NCBI GenBank assembly: GCA_002914805.1 | Contig: JXTB01000550.1 | Span: forward strand, 99,591 to 163,590 | DNA: 64,000 nucleotides | DNA from: Parasponia andersonii | Lineage: Eukaryota > Streptophyta > Magnoliopsida > Rosales > Cannabaceae | Direction of reading: 5' to 3' | Shown: positions 47,591-61,559 of the stretch, piece by piece | How the letters are laid out: each line of letters begins with the position of its first letter | Position numbering within the stretch: the stretch's first letter is position 1 | Notes under the pieces: generated by a model | What the model saw: the letters and a program-made list of their open reading frames with translations, nothing else | Databases searched by the model: none | Told to the model about the DNA's origin: nothing | Translations under genes and position numbers: made by a program

Positions 47591-48849
47591 TTACCCTTTA
47601 ATGATATTGATAACTGAATACTTATTTGTCCGGTAAATGACATGATCAGCGTATATATTCGAAAATTCCGAAATGTACATCTAATATTGTTTGAACAACC
47701 TCCACGTTGACTCTTCTTTCTTTTCAACAGTTTATACACCAGTTTGAAGCTTCCGACAGAAAAGGTACATTTAATAGCAAATAAATTGTACGTATGTGAA
47801 ATTTACTAATAATAAATAAAGAAATGAAGAACAATTAGATTTTCCCTTCCTAATCAATATTTCATCTCATTTTTTTACTTAGTATTTAAGTGTCATTTAA
47901 ATGACACGTCTACTTTGATACCGATAGAAAATTGTTCAATGAACAATAATTAAATAATTATTTCACTTTTTAATGAGCTAAATAAATGCTCTATTACTTT
48001 TTTTTTCCTGTTTTCGTTGAATATTTTCAAATAATAAGTTTTTTACGATTAAATAAATGAAAAGAGGTAGATGACATTTTTTATATGGTTAAATGTGTAT
48101 ATATATTTATATATTAAACAAAACAAAAGCTATAATATAATAGTTTTTTATTCAAACTTTGATATATGTGCTACAATATAAGATGTGGTATTTGTTGCAA
48201 TTTTAGAGTGGTTTCATGTTGGATATTATATACATTTAACAACACCAAAATACACCTTTTTTTTAAATTATATTTAACCATGTTAAAAAATGTTATTTTA
48301 TATCATTATTATTTATTTCTTTATTTAATCATAAAAAAGAACAATTAGTCATATTGTTCCCTTCCTTTTAATCTCAGTATGAATTTGATAAATATTTTGC
48401 TAATTAAAGTTTGCTCAATTGGTCTATGATTTTTAAGAATATGTGTATGGGAGGAGGAAAGAGATTCAAATCCTAATAAAGATAAATTATATATTAATTT
48501 TGTAATGAAAAAATTATAAAAAGAAAATCTCAGTATAAATTTGCTCTATCATTTTTAGCTTTTAATTATACCAAAAATAGTGAAAAGATTTCTCTTTTGT
48601 CCTCTAACACTAGCACAGTTAGAATATAGTTAGTGGACAAGGATCAAGAAGTCATTTCACATTCTAAAGAGTTTTTTGGATATCAAATTATACAACTTTG
48701 TGGACATGATTTCTAAAAATGTTTTGATACTAATGAATAAATGAAAAAAATTATTATATTTTGCCTATTTTCAGCTTTATATGTAACCATATAAAAAATA
48801 TATCACTTTTTTTTTTTTTACCTCTTTCTCATTTATTTCATTTATTTAA
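47591..48849. other. AT-rich intergenic DNA
   Basis: Nothing recognised. A small inverted repeat gcgtca...tgacgc lies just to the left, at about 47,483-47,503. Confidence 0.3.
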
Positions 48850-49362
48850 GGGTTAATTATATTTTTATACCTGGTGTTTTAGTTATTATCAATATTGACT
48901 TTGACCAAGATTGACTTCTAGATTTGAAACTTGTAATAAATTTATACATTTTTTGGGTTAAATACCAATTTTGACCATTGAGCTTACCAAAATATCCTTT
49001 TAAACTATAAGGATATATATATATATATATATATTTAAAATATTTAATTTAAAATTAAAACTAATAGCTAAAAGAACAAATATAAAAAAAATAATTTCAA
49101 AAATCCAAAAACCTAAAAAAATTAAGTACTAAAAAAGCACTTTATCATTTTTATATAAGTTAAATTTGACTTCTTTTAAAATATGTATTTCAATTTTTAA
49201 GCGTACTTTAATAAACATAATAGTCAAAATCGGTATTTGACTCATAAAGGATATAAATTTATTACAAATTATAAATATAAAGGTCAATATTAATAATAAC
49301 TAAAATACAAGGTATAAACTGAACAAATACTCAAAATGCAAAGTATAAAATGTAAATATCCC
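48850..49362. mobile_element. 513-bp foldback (long inverted repeat) element
   Basis: The first about 140 bp (gggttaattatatttttatacc, gttttagttattatcaatattgac, cttgtaataaatttata) are repeated inverted at the right end (ggtcaatattaataataactaaaat, aaggtataaa, aatatccc). The flanks tttatttaa (48,841-48,849) and tttatttag (49,363-49,371) agree in eight of nine bases, a likely target duplication. An (AT)n run lies in the middle at about 49,014-49,034. Non-coding. Confidence 0.75.
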
Positions 49363-49371
49363 TTTATTTAG

Positions 49372-50144
49372 TCCTAAAAAATAGCTACTTAGAAATGTCC
49401 AATTAAAGAAGAGTCTCTTTAAAAATCTTTAAAAATTGAAATAAGTATTTATTCATTAATCTCTAATTATATTTGAATTGATGGGACAAAAGAATAATCA
49501 TTTTATTATTTAAATATTACTTGAATACAAAGTGAAAAGAGACGTGGCATATTGAGACTAGGGGAAATAACTAATTGTTCAGAAATAAATGCAATTATTG
49601 GTAATAGAAGATAACAGTCTTACTTCTGCCAAATTCGAGAGTAGTGGCTTTATTGAAATCAATTATTAATTTAGTTTTTGTTTTGATAATACAATTATTA
49701 ATTTAGTTGACTAAGAGTGTTGATCAAGTTTTATTCCGAAAGGACACAAAATTGATGCAGATGAAAATAAAAATAATAGTGGATATCCTTTTCAGGGAAA
49801 TTAATGCTTCGAATTAGTTAGCTTGAGTGGTAGGCCATGGATGTTTCCAGTGCGCAATATGTATGAGTTTAAAAGAGATTTTTTTTTTTTGGTTTAATTT
49901 TTTTCTGAAGGGTGGTTTAATTCTTTTATTTTTTTCTGGAAAAGGGTGATTTAATTCTTAATTGATAGGAAAACCAGTTTTGACAGATTCCAATTATATT
50001 ATTAAAATTAAAAACGGTTTAAACAAATTCAAATATAAATTAAATTATAACATTTTATTTTTGTAATTATTAGGTTGAAATCTACTTATAGAAATTAAAT
50101 TTTTATCAATAGGTAGTACAAGAAATAACTACTGTAGTAGTTCC

Positions 50145-50193
<49 letters not shown>

Positions 50194-51310
50194 TGCTTAT
50201 TTTCTAATTATATGCTCGTTAGCAGTTTGTCTGTAAAATCCCTTTTCTGTAACCATTATTTGTCGTTGTGGCCACCATATCAGTCCTGAAGGTGACTTGC
50301 TTCTACACATGGAAAAGAGAGCTCAGCAGCAAGTGAGAAAGAGGAATTTTGGATAGGGATCAAGGGAAAGAAGAAGAGATCTAATCTTTTAAGCGTAATT
50401 CTGTAACATCAGCTACTCAAACTGGTGGTTAACTAAGCATAATAAATTGTTTAAAAATTTTATTATTGTATCTTGAAAAGTAGTATTTAGCTACTTAACC
50501 CTATTTTTGTAGCAGTTAAGTTTTAGTCATATTATTTTTGGGATAAAACTACTAATTTTAATAAAATTTTAATTAGATTGACAAATCACAAATACCTCTT
50601 CTAAAAACTACTATTTATTCATGAAAATGTCAGAGCATAGAATTTTAGGCCAAAGTGGCTTATTTTAAAAACAAAATTATGAAATTTATACATAAATTGA
50701 CCTAACTAGAATTTATAAAATAAATGTCCTTTTTTTGATATTTTATTTTAATAAATTAATGTACATTAAAAAAATATATTATATGCCCCTAAATGACGAG
50801 CAAATCGGTTTTTATACTTGGTATATCTGATATGCTATAAGTCTATAACTTATTTATGTACTAAATATATCCATTTTTATACAAGTAAATCAATTTATAT
50901 ATACAGTTGGCATACTAGATTTATTTACTATTTTACCGTAATACGGTCTTTTTGCTAAAAGCTTCGAAAAAGAGTTTTTTTTTAGGGGGTCCAAAATTTG
51001 ACTATTTTGCTTTTTCAAAAAAAATGACTATTTTGCTAAAAGCCCCTTCAATCATTATCTCTAATTTAGATATTTACCAAATTCAAAGTGTACGACAAAT
51101 TAGAAGAAAATTGATATTTAGCTGTGCAAAAGACCATAATTAGTTTGAAAATTTTGGTTAATCTTTGACTTCAAAAATTTACACATCTACAAGTATTTTT
51201 CAATTTTCTGAATATACAGAGGTAAATGACATGGAAAAATAAACAGAAGTGTAAGTTTTAAGTATTAAAGCTTCTTTTTACAAAAGTTCTGCCGTGTAGG
51301 GATGACTACT
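49372..51310. other. AT-rich intergenic DNA with microsatellite
   Basis: An (AT)n run of about 45 bp lies at 50,147-50,190. A 37-bp imperfect duplication (ggtttaatt...ttctg) is at 49,891-49,960. The right end should hold the 3' UTR of RBOH copy 3. No other gene seen. Confidence 0.4.
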
Positions 51311-54300
51311 CTAGAAGTTCTCCTTGTGAAAGTGGAAGCGAGTTGACGAATTTAAGCTAAATTCTTGGCAAAGCTTCTTAAGTGGTTTGGTGAGTGTATT
51401 ACTTCCACAGTAGAAGACACCTGCAATAAGAGAATCAACAAACTAGTCAGAAAGAAAAGAACAAAACGAATTAAACAATCTTCATTTCTATTCTTTAATG
51501 GATTTCTTTGCACCAATTAATGTTGTTTACACTGATATGATACACTAGTAAGAACACCGGCTTTCACCTATTCGAGAAGATTCGTGCCTACTTGCCATCT
51601 GAGAAAACACTTTTCGCCAATTTGGTCTTGCAAAATGTGTTCTTATCTGTTGTAATTTTCATGTCAGGAAAGATACATAATGTTAATTATTAATGACTTA
51701 AATATTGGTTTGAGCTTAATTAATACCCGGCTTTCTGAGACAATATCAACCCCATTCTTAGCATGTTGAAGCTGTTGAACCATGGCAATAAGAGCAGACC
51801 TTGCATCTCCTTCTTCATATACACTGGTCAAGTAGTTGTGCATTTCTATTATACGCTGCAGATATTCAAGGACACGGAAAAAAATCGTCACCTGCAAGTT
51901 ATACTATCCAAAACTGAGATTAGAACAAATTGAGTTGCTTTGAGTTCTGGAACCTACATCTTGGTCGTATTCTGCGATATCATCCATGACACCTTTAAAC
52001 CATTCAAAGGATCCTTGTTCCCTTGTTACCCAATAAAAGTATGCTCTTTTCGGACCTTTTCTATTTGATTCTGATGAGCCACTACTGCCTGTTGATCCCT
52101 GCATTAGTTACCCTTTTCAAGTAAATACCACAGGTATTAACACATTTCCAACAAAAAGATACATCTGATTGAGTTGCCTTTTGACTCACAGATTCGGACT
52201 CATTTGGCCTGATGTTGTTTAAAAGATCTTTAAGAATGCTGATGAATGGAGTCGCTCCGATGCCAAGACCTATGAGCAAGAGGATGTCATACTTCTTGAA
52301 ACTCTGAGCTGGAGCTCCATATGGTCCCTTAATGAGGATTCTTGGATACCTGACATCAGAAAGTGGAGAAGTTTTGGTATGATATCGAAGATTGAAAGTC
52401 GTAAAGAATCATGTCTACGATTCTGCTTACTCAGTTTGCGAAAATTTGTAATCTGAGTGGGCTTTGGTTTCCATCCGGACGAGGTTTCCTCTCCTTGATT
52501 GTGTATCTTCTGGCTGACAAACCTGCATTTCTTTGACTTAGTATATGCTTAAGCTATAAAAGTAATACAGAATATTTGAAGTAAATTTGAATCAAATGAT
52601 CCGGTTTAGGCATAATAATAAATTAAGTTATTATCACCTGTGCAAATCTGTTTTTAAGCTCTGTAGTCCAATCCCCTAAAGTCCTTATGTGGACACTCAA
52701 GTAGTCATCTCCTGGTGCAGAAGTGATAGAGAATGGATGCCTGAAGCAAATGACATTCTCAGTATCTAAGTTAGATATTGGAAAGATAAAAGTATTTCCC
52801 ACAAACATAAGGTTTATACCATTCAAAACTAGAAATATCCGGACACTTGACAAATAGGTACATTCCACTTTTGTACTTGAATCCTGGAGGTTTGCTCATG
52901 TATAAAGCTAGCACATTCCCTGTGTATATTATTGCCTGCAATGTTCAAGGAATATGTCAAGTTTTGGTTAAAATATTTTCTGGACTCTTTCAGAAGTAAA
53001 TACTGAAAAGAGCATTTCAAAAAAAAAAAAAAAAAAAAAAACTGAAAAGAGAAGGTTCCACTGACCTTAATAACATTGACGCGGTGATTGCTCTCATTGA
53101 TGATTGAATAAGTCCTTTCAGTTGCGTAGAACAAGACTGGGACCATGATATACATCCATGTCTGCATAAAAAATGTATGATTTAATTACATTCTGCTACA
53201 GTTTAAGCCATAAACTTAGTCATCTTTCCCGGGTTATCTTTATTACAGATTTATGTTTAAGGAATTTATGGTATCACTAAACCATGCTCAAATCAGAAAT
53301 AGCATACATACCGTCTTCTTTGTCCAGTCATGGGTGAGAAATAGAAAGTAGCCATGTATGACGAGGAGTACATATACCAAAGCCAGCAAATGATGTGCAT
53401 ACCAGAAAGAATTGAACCCTGCCAAATGATGGAATGGCCATGGCAACTTGATAACACTTCTCCTGAACGAGTGCGTCGCCAAAGTGAACGAAAAAGCCAT
53501 CAGAAGGATCATTAGAATCCCTGTTACACCTGGAATACTTTGTAGCAACTCAAGATAAGTTGGCTGCTCGAAGTTGAAACTGTGACCGAAAATGTTCATA
53601 AACTTTTCTTTTGGGCACGAAATCATTCTCGGAAAGTCACAAGATAAATGCATTGAAACATGTACAAAAGTCATAGTTGCTATTGCAAGTGCAATCAGCT
53701 TGTGGAAGTTGATGTTGTCATCGAAAGGGACTAAGCGACCGAGAAATGATGATCTGAGCTTTGTGAGAGTTCTCCTACATACTGGGAGGAGAATGAGAGC
53801 CATATTAAACTTGAGAGTCTCAGCAGCACCTTTGGCAAAACAGAGACATCGACCCATGATTTGGTAAGCTCCTCTGTTCTTATATTGATAAAACTTCCAA
53901 ACAAAGAGGCAGATGTTGATGGTTAACCACAAAATAACAACCCATATTCTCTTCCAATTTTCATGGATGAGTTCCTCAGTTGTGGAAAGGAACTTGCTCA
54001 GAGGTGTTCTATATCTTCTGGGAATCATGGCTTTGGTGAGGTTTTGACTCTTCTTCAAATTGTTGTTCTCTTCAGAGTTTACCATTCCCCTGAGTAGAGT
54101 TTCTAGCTGCCACATCTGTGAAAAAATATAAAAGAAAAACTTAAGAAGGTGAAAATAAATACCAAGGAAAAAATTATAGGTGTCTAGCAAATATGCACCT
54201 CTATATAGCCAAGATGGTCAGGATCAAGCTCTTCCATGATCAGAGCTGCATATGATGCAGCTTGTTGTTTAAGATTCGCCAACTTGTTCGCCGAGGCACT

Positions 54301-54821
54301 CAAAACTATAACCTTTTTATTTTCCCAGAATAATTTTCAGAATTTTGACTCATAAACGTTAAAATATGAAAGTGAAAAATATAGAAAAGAAGAGAAAAAG
54401 AACAGTACTTTTAATTCTTTGTGCTCACCTCCTTAACCTCTTCCTCTGAAAGTTTCCCATCTCCATTCTTGTCACACCTAGTAACAAATTTTACAATCTC
54501 AGTGTCAGATGAAGCACTTTCCTTGGATCACAAGAAAGAAAAAACGAAAATAAATCAAGAAGTTGTTATCCTCACATGTCAAAGAATATCTGCAATCTGG
54601 ATTCAAGGTCTTGATTAGTCATATCTTCCCAAAAGTTCCTCAAAACATCTTGAGTTATCCCATCTTTTGCACAAATCATTCTACGCCTAGCCAATGTATC
54701 ATACAGCTCTCCTGCAAAATCCTTTGAGTCCCCTCCCATTCCTACGAAAACCCATTTTTCCAATACTATTAAACTCCACAACCCGCATACACAACATAGT
54801 AAAACACATATATATACATAC

Positions 54822-54862
<41 letters not shown>

Positions 54863-55265
54863 GAGAAAGAGAGATATATACAAATGGGCAACATTTTTTT
54901 TTACCTATGCAGGCTCCAAATTTGTCCCTAGAGACTTTCCCATCAACTGCATGCTGATAAAATCGCTTCTCAATCGATCTCCAGGCATCATTCTCCTTCC
55001 CAGTGACGGTTCTGTCAAGAAAACGCAGACTCCTGAGGCCTCGTGAAGCCCCAGAAGTCATTCTCCCGATCATTGGGGCCGCACCCTGAATCCCATTTTT
55101 TTTCCTCTTGGAGCTGTTGATCTTTGTCAAGCAAATTCCGGCTGAGCATTGGGGTGTGTTGGCCTCTGGTTGGTCATGGGGTATATCCACCATTGGGTCG
55201 ATCTCAATTCTCTCCAGAATCCATTTGGTCGATTCTTCACGGCTTGCCTTCTCAGGTATGTTCAT
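51311..55265 (-). CDS. Respiratory burst oxidase homologue (NADPH oxidase), tandem copy 3
   Basis: Fourteen exons splice to 839 aa: 55265-54905, 54741-54576, 54477-54429, 54312-54199, 54115-53312, 53161-53066, 52935-52820, 52740-52638, 52522-52431, 52349-52190, 52098-51958, 51855-51727, 51646-51568, 51420-51311. It should reduce extracellular O2 to superoxide with cytosolic NADPH at the plasma membrane. Seen: N-terminal extension of about 85 residues before [22 protein letters not shown]-hand loop about 177-190 ([12 protein letters not shown]); ferric-reductase helices in exon 5 (His in NFHKLIALA and YAHHLLALV); canonical [14 protein letters not shown] (570-583); GPYGAP 642; GLGIGATP 661; [16 protein letters not shown]-terminal FHFHKENF. 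Start: ATG at 55,265 (MNIPEK); the frame is open upstream but has no ATG nearby. It is the most family-like of the three, so it may keep the ancestral role. Confidence 0.94.
53002..53051 (+). mobile_element. Poly(A) micro-retroposition in intron 6 of RBOH copy 3
   Basis: actgaaaagag (53,002-53,012) and its copy (53,041-53,051) flank catttc plus 22 A. The same intron of copy 1 reads straight through (taccgaaaaagcttcttctactgac at about 23,573-23,597), giving an empty site. Confidence 0.7.
54817..54862. repeat. Compound (AT)n(CA)n microsatellite in intron 1 of RBOH copy 3
   Basis: A TA run to 54,840 followed by eleven CA units, then gagaaagagaga. Likely polymorphic. Confidence 0.95.
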
Positions 55266-58200
55266 CACAACCACCACCACACAATGTTTCAGAGTCTCTC
55301 TGTTTTCGCGTTTTGAAAAAACTAAAAGAAAAATAAAAAATTGAAGCTTTTGGTGAAGGAGAAAGAGCTGATGTTTATGGAGGTTCAGAGAGAGAGGAAA
55401 TGGTCAAAGTGGTGTTGAAGGAGGGAAGAGTTTTAATGAAGACAAGTTTTATGATCTAATAATAGGAAAATGAAGAGAGTCTCAACTCTCAAATAGGAGG
55501 ATATGCTATTCTCAATGATTGATCAGTCCACTTCTTACTATCAGATGTCGATCAGTGTTGGGCCAAAGCTAATTAAAATATACTAACCATTATTTCTTTT
55601 GTCAGAAAAATATAAAATTACAACTAACACAAAATAAATTATAAAAGAAAAATTACGTGGCTCAGTTTTGAAATTTTTTTTAATAGAACCCAAATCATAA
55701 AACAAGAATAAAACAAAGGAGAATAGATAGAAAATTTCCAACTTGCAGTACTATATGTTTCTTGGTGGTTTTGTAGTTACTCTTTTATACTAAAGAGTAA
55801 GAGTGATCGATTTGGAATATTTATAGAAGACAGTTCTTAATAGTATGATTATTATTGTTATTGGTGGTGCCTAAGAAAAGAAGCTTAATTAACTTTTTGC
55901 TTAGAATATAGTATTTTTTATGGCTATTTGCCGTAACAATAAAGGTGGCACCATATTTGGTACATTTTAGCAGATGTTTTACACTAATTAATTCAAATTC
56001 TTTGTCTACTTTTAGTATCTTATTAATATTGACCAATAAATAAATGAGTACGGTATCTAAAATATGAAGCTACCTTTTCAACTTTTAACACCTATAGTAT
56101 AATTTAAATTTTAAGGTAATGTGGCATGAATTAGACATAAATGTCAACACACTAAACGTTCAATTTGGATTCGTAGCTAAGAATGCGATTATAGCTTTAT
56201 AATATAATAATATAAGGTAACATATAGTTGCGCAAAAGAGGGCTTTTTTGTCTTTATCTTCCACCAAATGGTCCCTGCTTACTCTTACTCTTACTTATTT
56301 TCATTTTTAGGATGTACATAATGGTTGACACATTATACCTTCTGATTACCTTTGGGGATTGGGAAGAACACCCAACAAGGAAAAAAAGAAAAATCTATGT
56401 GCCAAATTTCCATTTGTGTTTCTAAATGAGAAAATGAAGAAAACTCTTCTTTGTCGTTTTGACTTTTAATATCCTCGCTCACTTTTCCGGACCCATATTA
56501 TTGTTATTGCATTGCATGTACGCCAAAACGACGCGCACATGAAGCTTAAGAATAATAACGTGGAATATTTTTGGATTATACTCAACCGAAAAATAATAAT
56601 ATTAGCTGCATTTGAAACAAAAAATCAGATTTAATGCATTCAAACTCTTTGTATGAGTGAGTTGTTTGCACGTTTTTGCCCTTTTAGTATTAGCAAGGCA
56701 TCTTTCAGGTATACTCATCATGTGCTTGGTATTAATATAAACAAGTCAAACGAGTTTGAAAAGTGTGCATGCATGGCTGGCAATGGCACAGAGACAATAT
56801 AAATTCTTTTTTTCTTGTCTTTTTCATCACAATTTTTGTTCTAAGATTCTGTTTTTCTTTATAACATACACGTACCAAAAAAATACAAGTGTCCGGTCGG
56901 TCTCGTTACTCGACGTTCAATATACATAGATACCTATATTTACTAGTTGCAACTAATTACTTTTCTACGGTTCTACCAACAAAAGTCGTAAACTATCTCC
57001 TTTAGCCAGTTACAAAGTATCTTTGACTTTTTAGGTTTCTGACTTCCAAAGTTATGCATGCAATTACGATCTTGTCTAGATTAAAAGATTCTATCGTGGA
57101 TAGGGAGTTTTCTTTCTTTCCCAGCAAAGAAAAAGAAAAGTTTTTTTCGACATTTTTCTTCTTTGTTCTAGATTATTATTTTTAAAATTAAATAAATAAA
57201 TAAATTTTGGATTTTTTTTTTACTTCAAACAAATATGCAGTTTTGAGAGCGAAATATATTTAAATTCCGTGAGTTGAAGCTGAGGGTCAGATACAATATA
57301 GAAAAGAAAGTAAGAAACAAACTAATTAAACGCGTTAACACATCCCAAGAAAAAAAAAAGGCTTAAGGGTTTTTTTCTTGGGGCCGGGGAATGTACAAGG
57401 GTAGTATTTGACTATCAACACTACGCTTATTTTTCCCCACACCAATCTGACTCCAAAGTCCAAGACTCTAAATGGTAGTTCTTTAAATAATAATAATAAT
57501 AATAATAATAACATTAAAAAAAAAAAGTCCAAATGGTTGCGTAATAAGGATTAAAGTTTTTTTTTTCTGTTTGTTTTTTAAATTCAAAAGTTGTCCATCA
57601 GAGTGGTTCTTTGTAGAGATGTGATCATTTGGTAAGAGATTAAACCAAACCAATTATATATGTGGTTCATTTATGTGGATATGACAGTGATGCAACAATT
57701 GTTCATGAACGACTCTATATATGTTAATATAATCGTGCTGCAATTGTTGAACGATTGTTGTTGCTATCACAACTCTTCTTTCCATTATGGTTGTAGCCAA
57801 GTATATATTTCTGAATGTGCTTATGATTCACTTCTCTTTTAACCACCTATTATTATTGTCCACGGCCCGCCATACTTGTACGAAGCCTTTTATGCGCGCG
57901 TGCTCAACTTATCAACTTCAACCAATCGACACATCATCACTTTAAAATGCTCTTACATGATTAAGATCATGCATTGCACTACGTGCAAACCAATGATTGA
58001 TTTCGTTGAACGATACTCGGTGTGGTAGGTAGACATCTATCGTATTTTAGCAGCTCTAGTTACCAATATTAATACATAGATTCACATTTATTTTATATAT
58101 TAAGAGTTTCACTTTTAGAGCATGAATAATTTGATTGTAGTACATATGTCTTTATTTATTAATTATTGATATCGAGATATTGTCTATCCATATTTGGTAT

Positions 58201-59529
58201 ATAAATAAGTACCAACTTGGAATTGATCAATCAAGCCAATTATAGGAAGCATATTATAATTAATTTGGTAGTATACATATATATATATATGTGTATAATG
58301 TGTGGGCATAGTGGCCTACTTGCCACTGTATATGTTCAAGAGCTTGTTTGGACACTGAAAGTAGACTCTATAACTTGTTACGAGCGTCATTACCAGGGAG
58401 CCAGAAATTCATTGACAATTAAGGTCAATATTTTCTTTTATTTTTCTAATAAGATTAGTCTATAATCGGATTTAATTGAGATTTAAATGGGTTCATAACT
58501 TGAATTTATAAAAGGATTACATGTACAATTTAAACACAAAAAATTGAGTGATTATGGGACTTGTTATTTCTGCCCATTAGGTGAATGACGTGTGGCATTA
58601 AGGATTAAAAGTGGTAGTTAGGCTAAAGGATTAACAGAGTTAATTAAGAGTAATTAATGACTCATATGACAGAGATGCAACCACGTTATCAAATATGTCA
58701 GTTGAAGTATTTGCATCGTCATTGTTTTGTACTAAAAATGTAAGCTATAAAAAGTAAGCGCAAAATATGAGGTGCACACAAAATATGATATTAACGCAAA
58801 ATTTAAGATGTACAAAATATGAGGTGCATGCAAGTTTTCAACACGAGAAATTCTACTTGTTATCAACCGTAATTTAAAAAGCATGTACAATCTCAACTAT
58901 GCAAGCTCATTTTTATCTATTAGTAAAATAGTTGCCTCAAATAAGTGAAAGTCAGCTTGCTCATGTAAAGCTATCTAGATAGCTTAGATAAAGTTAGTTA
59001 GTATGTTACTAATTGCACGCGAATTGAGAAGTTAACCAGCAACGGATTTGATATGAAGCGTATGCAACTACGACATATTCTTCTAGAAGATAGATAACTT
59101 AACAAATACTTGGATAATTATCATTTAAATTATGATAATTTTTTCAAATATAGATAATTCATTTATATTTAGATAATTATTGAATAATTTGTAATCATCT
59201 TATTATTTTGGGACAACTATGCTACCCAAAATAATGCATGCAATTGTAAATGACTAGGAATCTCTATCTGTAGATAGGAGACCTCAGTCAAATTATAGAC
59301 AAGTTCACAAATGCACACATTTGCTGAAATGAGAACATAGCATTGTATACATTCTCTTCATACTAAACTACAATGGACATAGGTAATTTTTTTAGGACTG
59401 AACTATTATAAAATCGCTCTCTTTATATTTTAGAAAATTATATATGGTATCTAAAAATCTGTATGGAATTTGGTCAGATTTGTTCTTAGAATCCGATTAA
59501 TCATTCCGTTGACAAAATATCCGTCAACA
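55266..59529. other. Upstream region of RBOH copy 3 and AT-rich intergenic DNA
   Basis: 55,266-55,450 probably holds the 5' UTR and promoter of copy 3. An (AAT)n repeat lies at 57,487-57,511 and an (AT)n run at 58,276-58,292. caaaatatgaggtgca recurs at 58,763 and 58,817. The end of this stretch (roughly 59,200-59,529) is probably the 5' LTR of the next Gypsy element; its start is not visible. Confidence 0.4.
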
Positions 59530-59579
59530 ATTAGCGCTAGAAGGGGGGTTATTCCAGTAATCCCTCATCAGAATCCACT

Positions 59580-61420
59580 ATGGCAAATCGAACGACTGCT
59601 AATTCCTAAAGGGCATCCTAATATGCATACAACGCTGCTGCTGTTGTTGCTACATAACAACAGAACTAAGGAAAGGTGCCTAGCACTAGTAATACACAAT
59701 GACAAGATCAAACGACTTTACCCGTTGCGACTAACATATCGACAAATCAAGGCATACTACCAACTGCATGCAATGACCAAACGACTCCAAACACGGGATT
59801 GGTTGGCTCGAATGCTACTACCAGTCAAGTGCTTAATAACGAGCACTTATTTCTGAAGGTGCGATTCCTGTTGAAAGAACTATACTCAGTCAATTCATAT
59901 GCAATCCACAGAGAAGATCTCCACCTTGAAGATTTGGAACTAGAAGCACTCAATGAGACAACATTCGTACTAGTGCAAGTGCACATCGTGAACAGGCCCA
60001 AGATACATACGAAGAAGATCTTTGAAGCAAGTTGTCACACAGCCGAGATTTGCAGGATAGGTTACTACACTGTGAAGATGACAACCAAACTGGGTAGCAA
60101 AAATGTGTCTTCAATAGACTTGGAGATGGAGACAATCTCAGAAACCAACTGAATAATTAATGAGAAGGGAGTCGTCAGCATGATCAACAAGAGATTAATT
60201 GCCAAAACTCATAACCAAAATCTGCATGCCAAGATAAGGAGCGACAAGATGCTGATTGATGATTTAATGAGCGATGACCATGGAGAAATCTCTCACTTGC
60301 ACACTCAGTTACCTCTATATCTAATCGGCACATGCAATCAAGTAGAGGTATATACATGAGCGATCTAAAAGAAGCACTCAAAGCTTTAAAAGCTCAAGAG
60401 GATGAACATAATGTGGGTTATTATAATTTTCCTTTCAATAGAGACATATGAGAAGCACTTTTACCTCACAACTTCAAAATGCCAGCAATTATCCCGTATG
60501 AAGGAAAAATGGATCCACAAGAATATCTAGATCATTTCAATGATTTGATGGAACTCCACTAGGTGTCAGACCTTGCCAGATATCGATGTTTCACAGTTAC
60601 TCTTACCAAAGGTGCAAAAATGTGGTTTAGGACTCTCGAAGCAACCTTTATCACTGCATGGTCACAATTTAACATTGCACTCCTTAAACATCATCAACTT
60701 ACAAAGCAATTCAACTTACCATTAGCTCACCTTGTAAACATTGTGCAAGGACCTAATGAGGTACTTAAGTCGTATCTCTCTAGATTCAATGTTGAACTCA
60801 TACACATTTGATATGCACCAAATGAAGCAATGCCTATATACATGACTTCTGGTGTACTACCAGAATCCTCACTTTGGGAAAACCTTAAAAAATGACACTT
60901 CAAAAGTATAACTAATTTCTATAGACATGCCAATGAGCACATGAGAGTTAAAAGCTCTAGATAAGTATTACGCAAAGTTAGAAGTAGCAATAATAATGAA
61001 AACTTAAGCGGGCAACAACCTAAATATGATATAAGAAAAAATGATGACCGCAAGAGGAAAAACGACTACAGGCAAGAATCATCTTCCAAAAGGTCTCGTA
61101 ATAAAGGAAAAAAGTCACTAGTTCCATGTTACAACAACTTCATCGAGCTAACAAACTCTATAGAGCATGTGTATGCTATGTCAGAAGGAAAGGTCAATTT
61201 CAGAATGCCATCACCTATCAAATTAGAGGCGTCAAAGAGAGATCCGAAGAAGTATTGTCGATTCCATAAAGAAATTGGATACGATATCAACCAGTGCTAT
61301 ATGCTCAAATCTAAGATTGAAAACCTAATTTGCAGAGGATATCTGAAAGAATTTGTTGTATGCAAAAATGATACTCGTGACCAGAAAAGGCATGAAGAAA
61401 ATAAGTGACAAGCATAAGAA
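59580..61420 (+). pseudogene. Gypsy gag (second element), broken
   Basis: Starts MANRTTANS at 59,580 and is soon out of frame. The capsid core is readable from 60,478 (MPAIIPYEGKMDPQEYLDHF) through 60,790 (GAKMWFRTLE, QFNLPLAHL), with a TAG at 60,561-60,563. 61,169-61,408 is the C-terminal part with the zinc-binding CRFHKEIGYDINQC. Confidence 0.75.
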
Positions 61421-61559
61421 ATTATGCATGCTATCAGAACAATCTTTGGTGGCCCTAACATAAGCGGTGAATCTAAGAGAGCTCAGAACTGGTATGCAAA
61501 AGAAGCTAAATTGATCACCTTACTAATGTATACCACCTCAGTAAGAGACTAACCAGAAA

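Noticed and set aside
54572..54883. Possible independent small protein rich in Val/Tyr
   Set aside because: The start is translated from the (CA)n(TA)n microsatellite in intron 1; only the later part, exon 2 of RBOH copy 3, is real.
55266..55280. Upstream GTG start adding five residues to RBOH copy 3
   Set aside because: Plant nuclear genes rarely start at GTG; the ATG at 55,265 is the first in frame.
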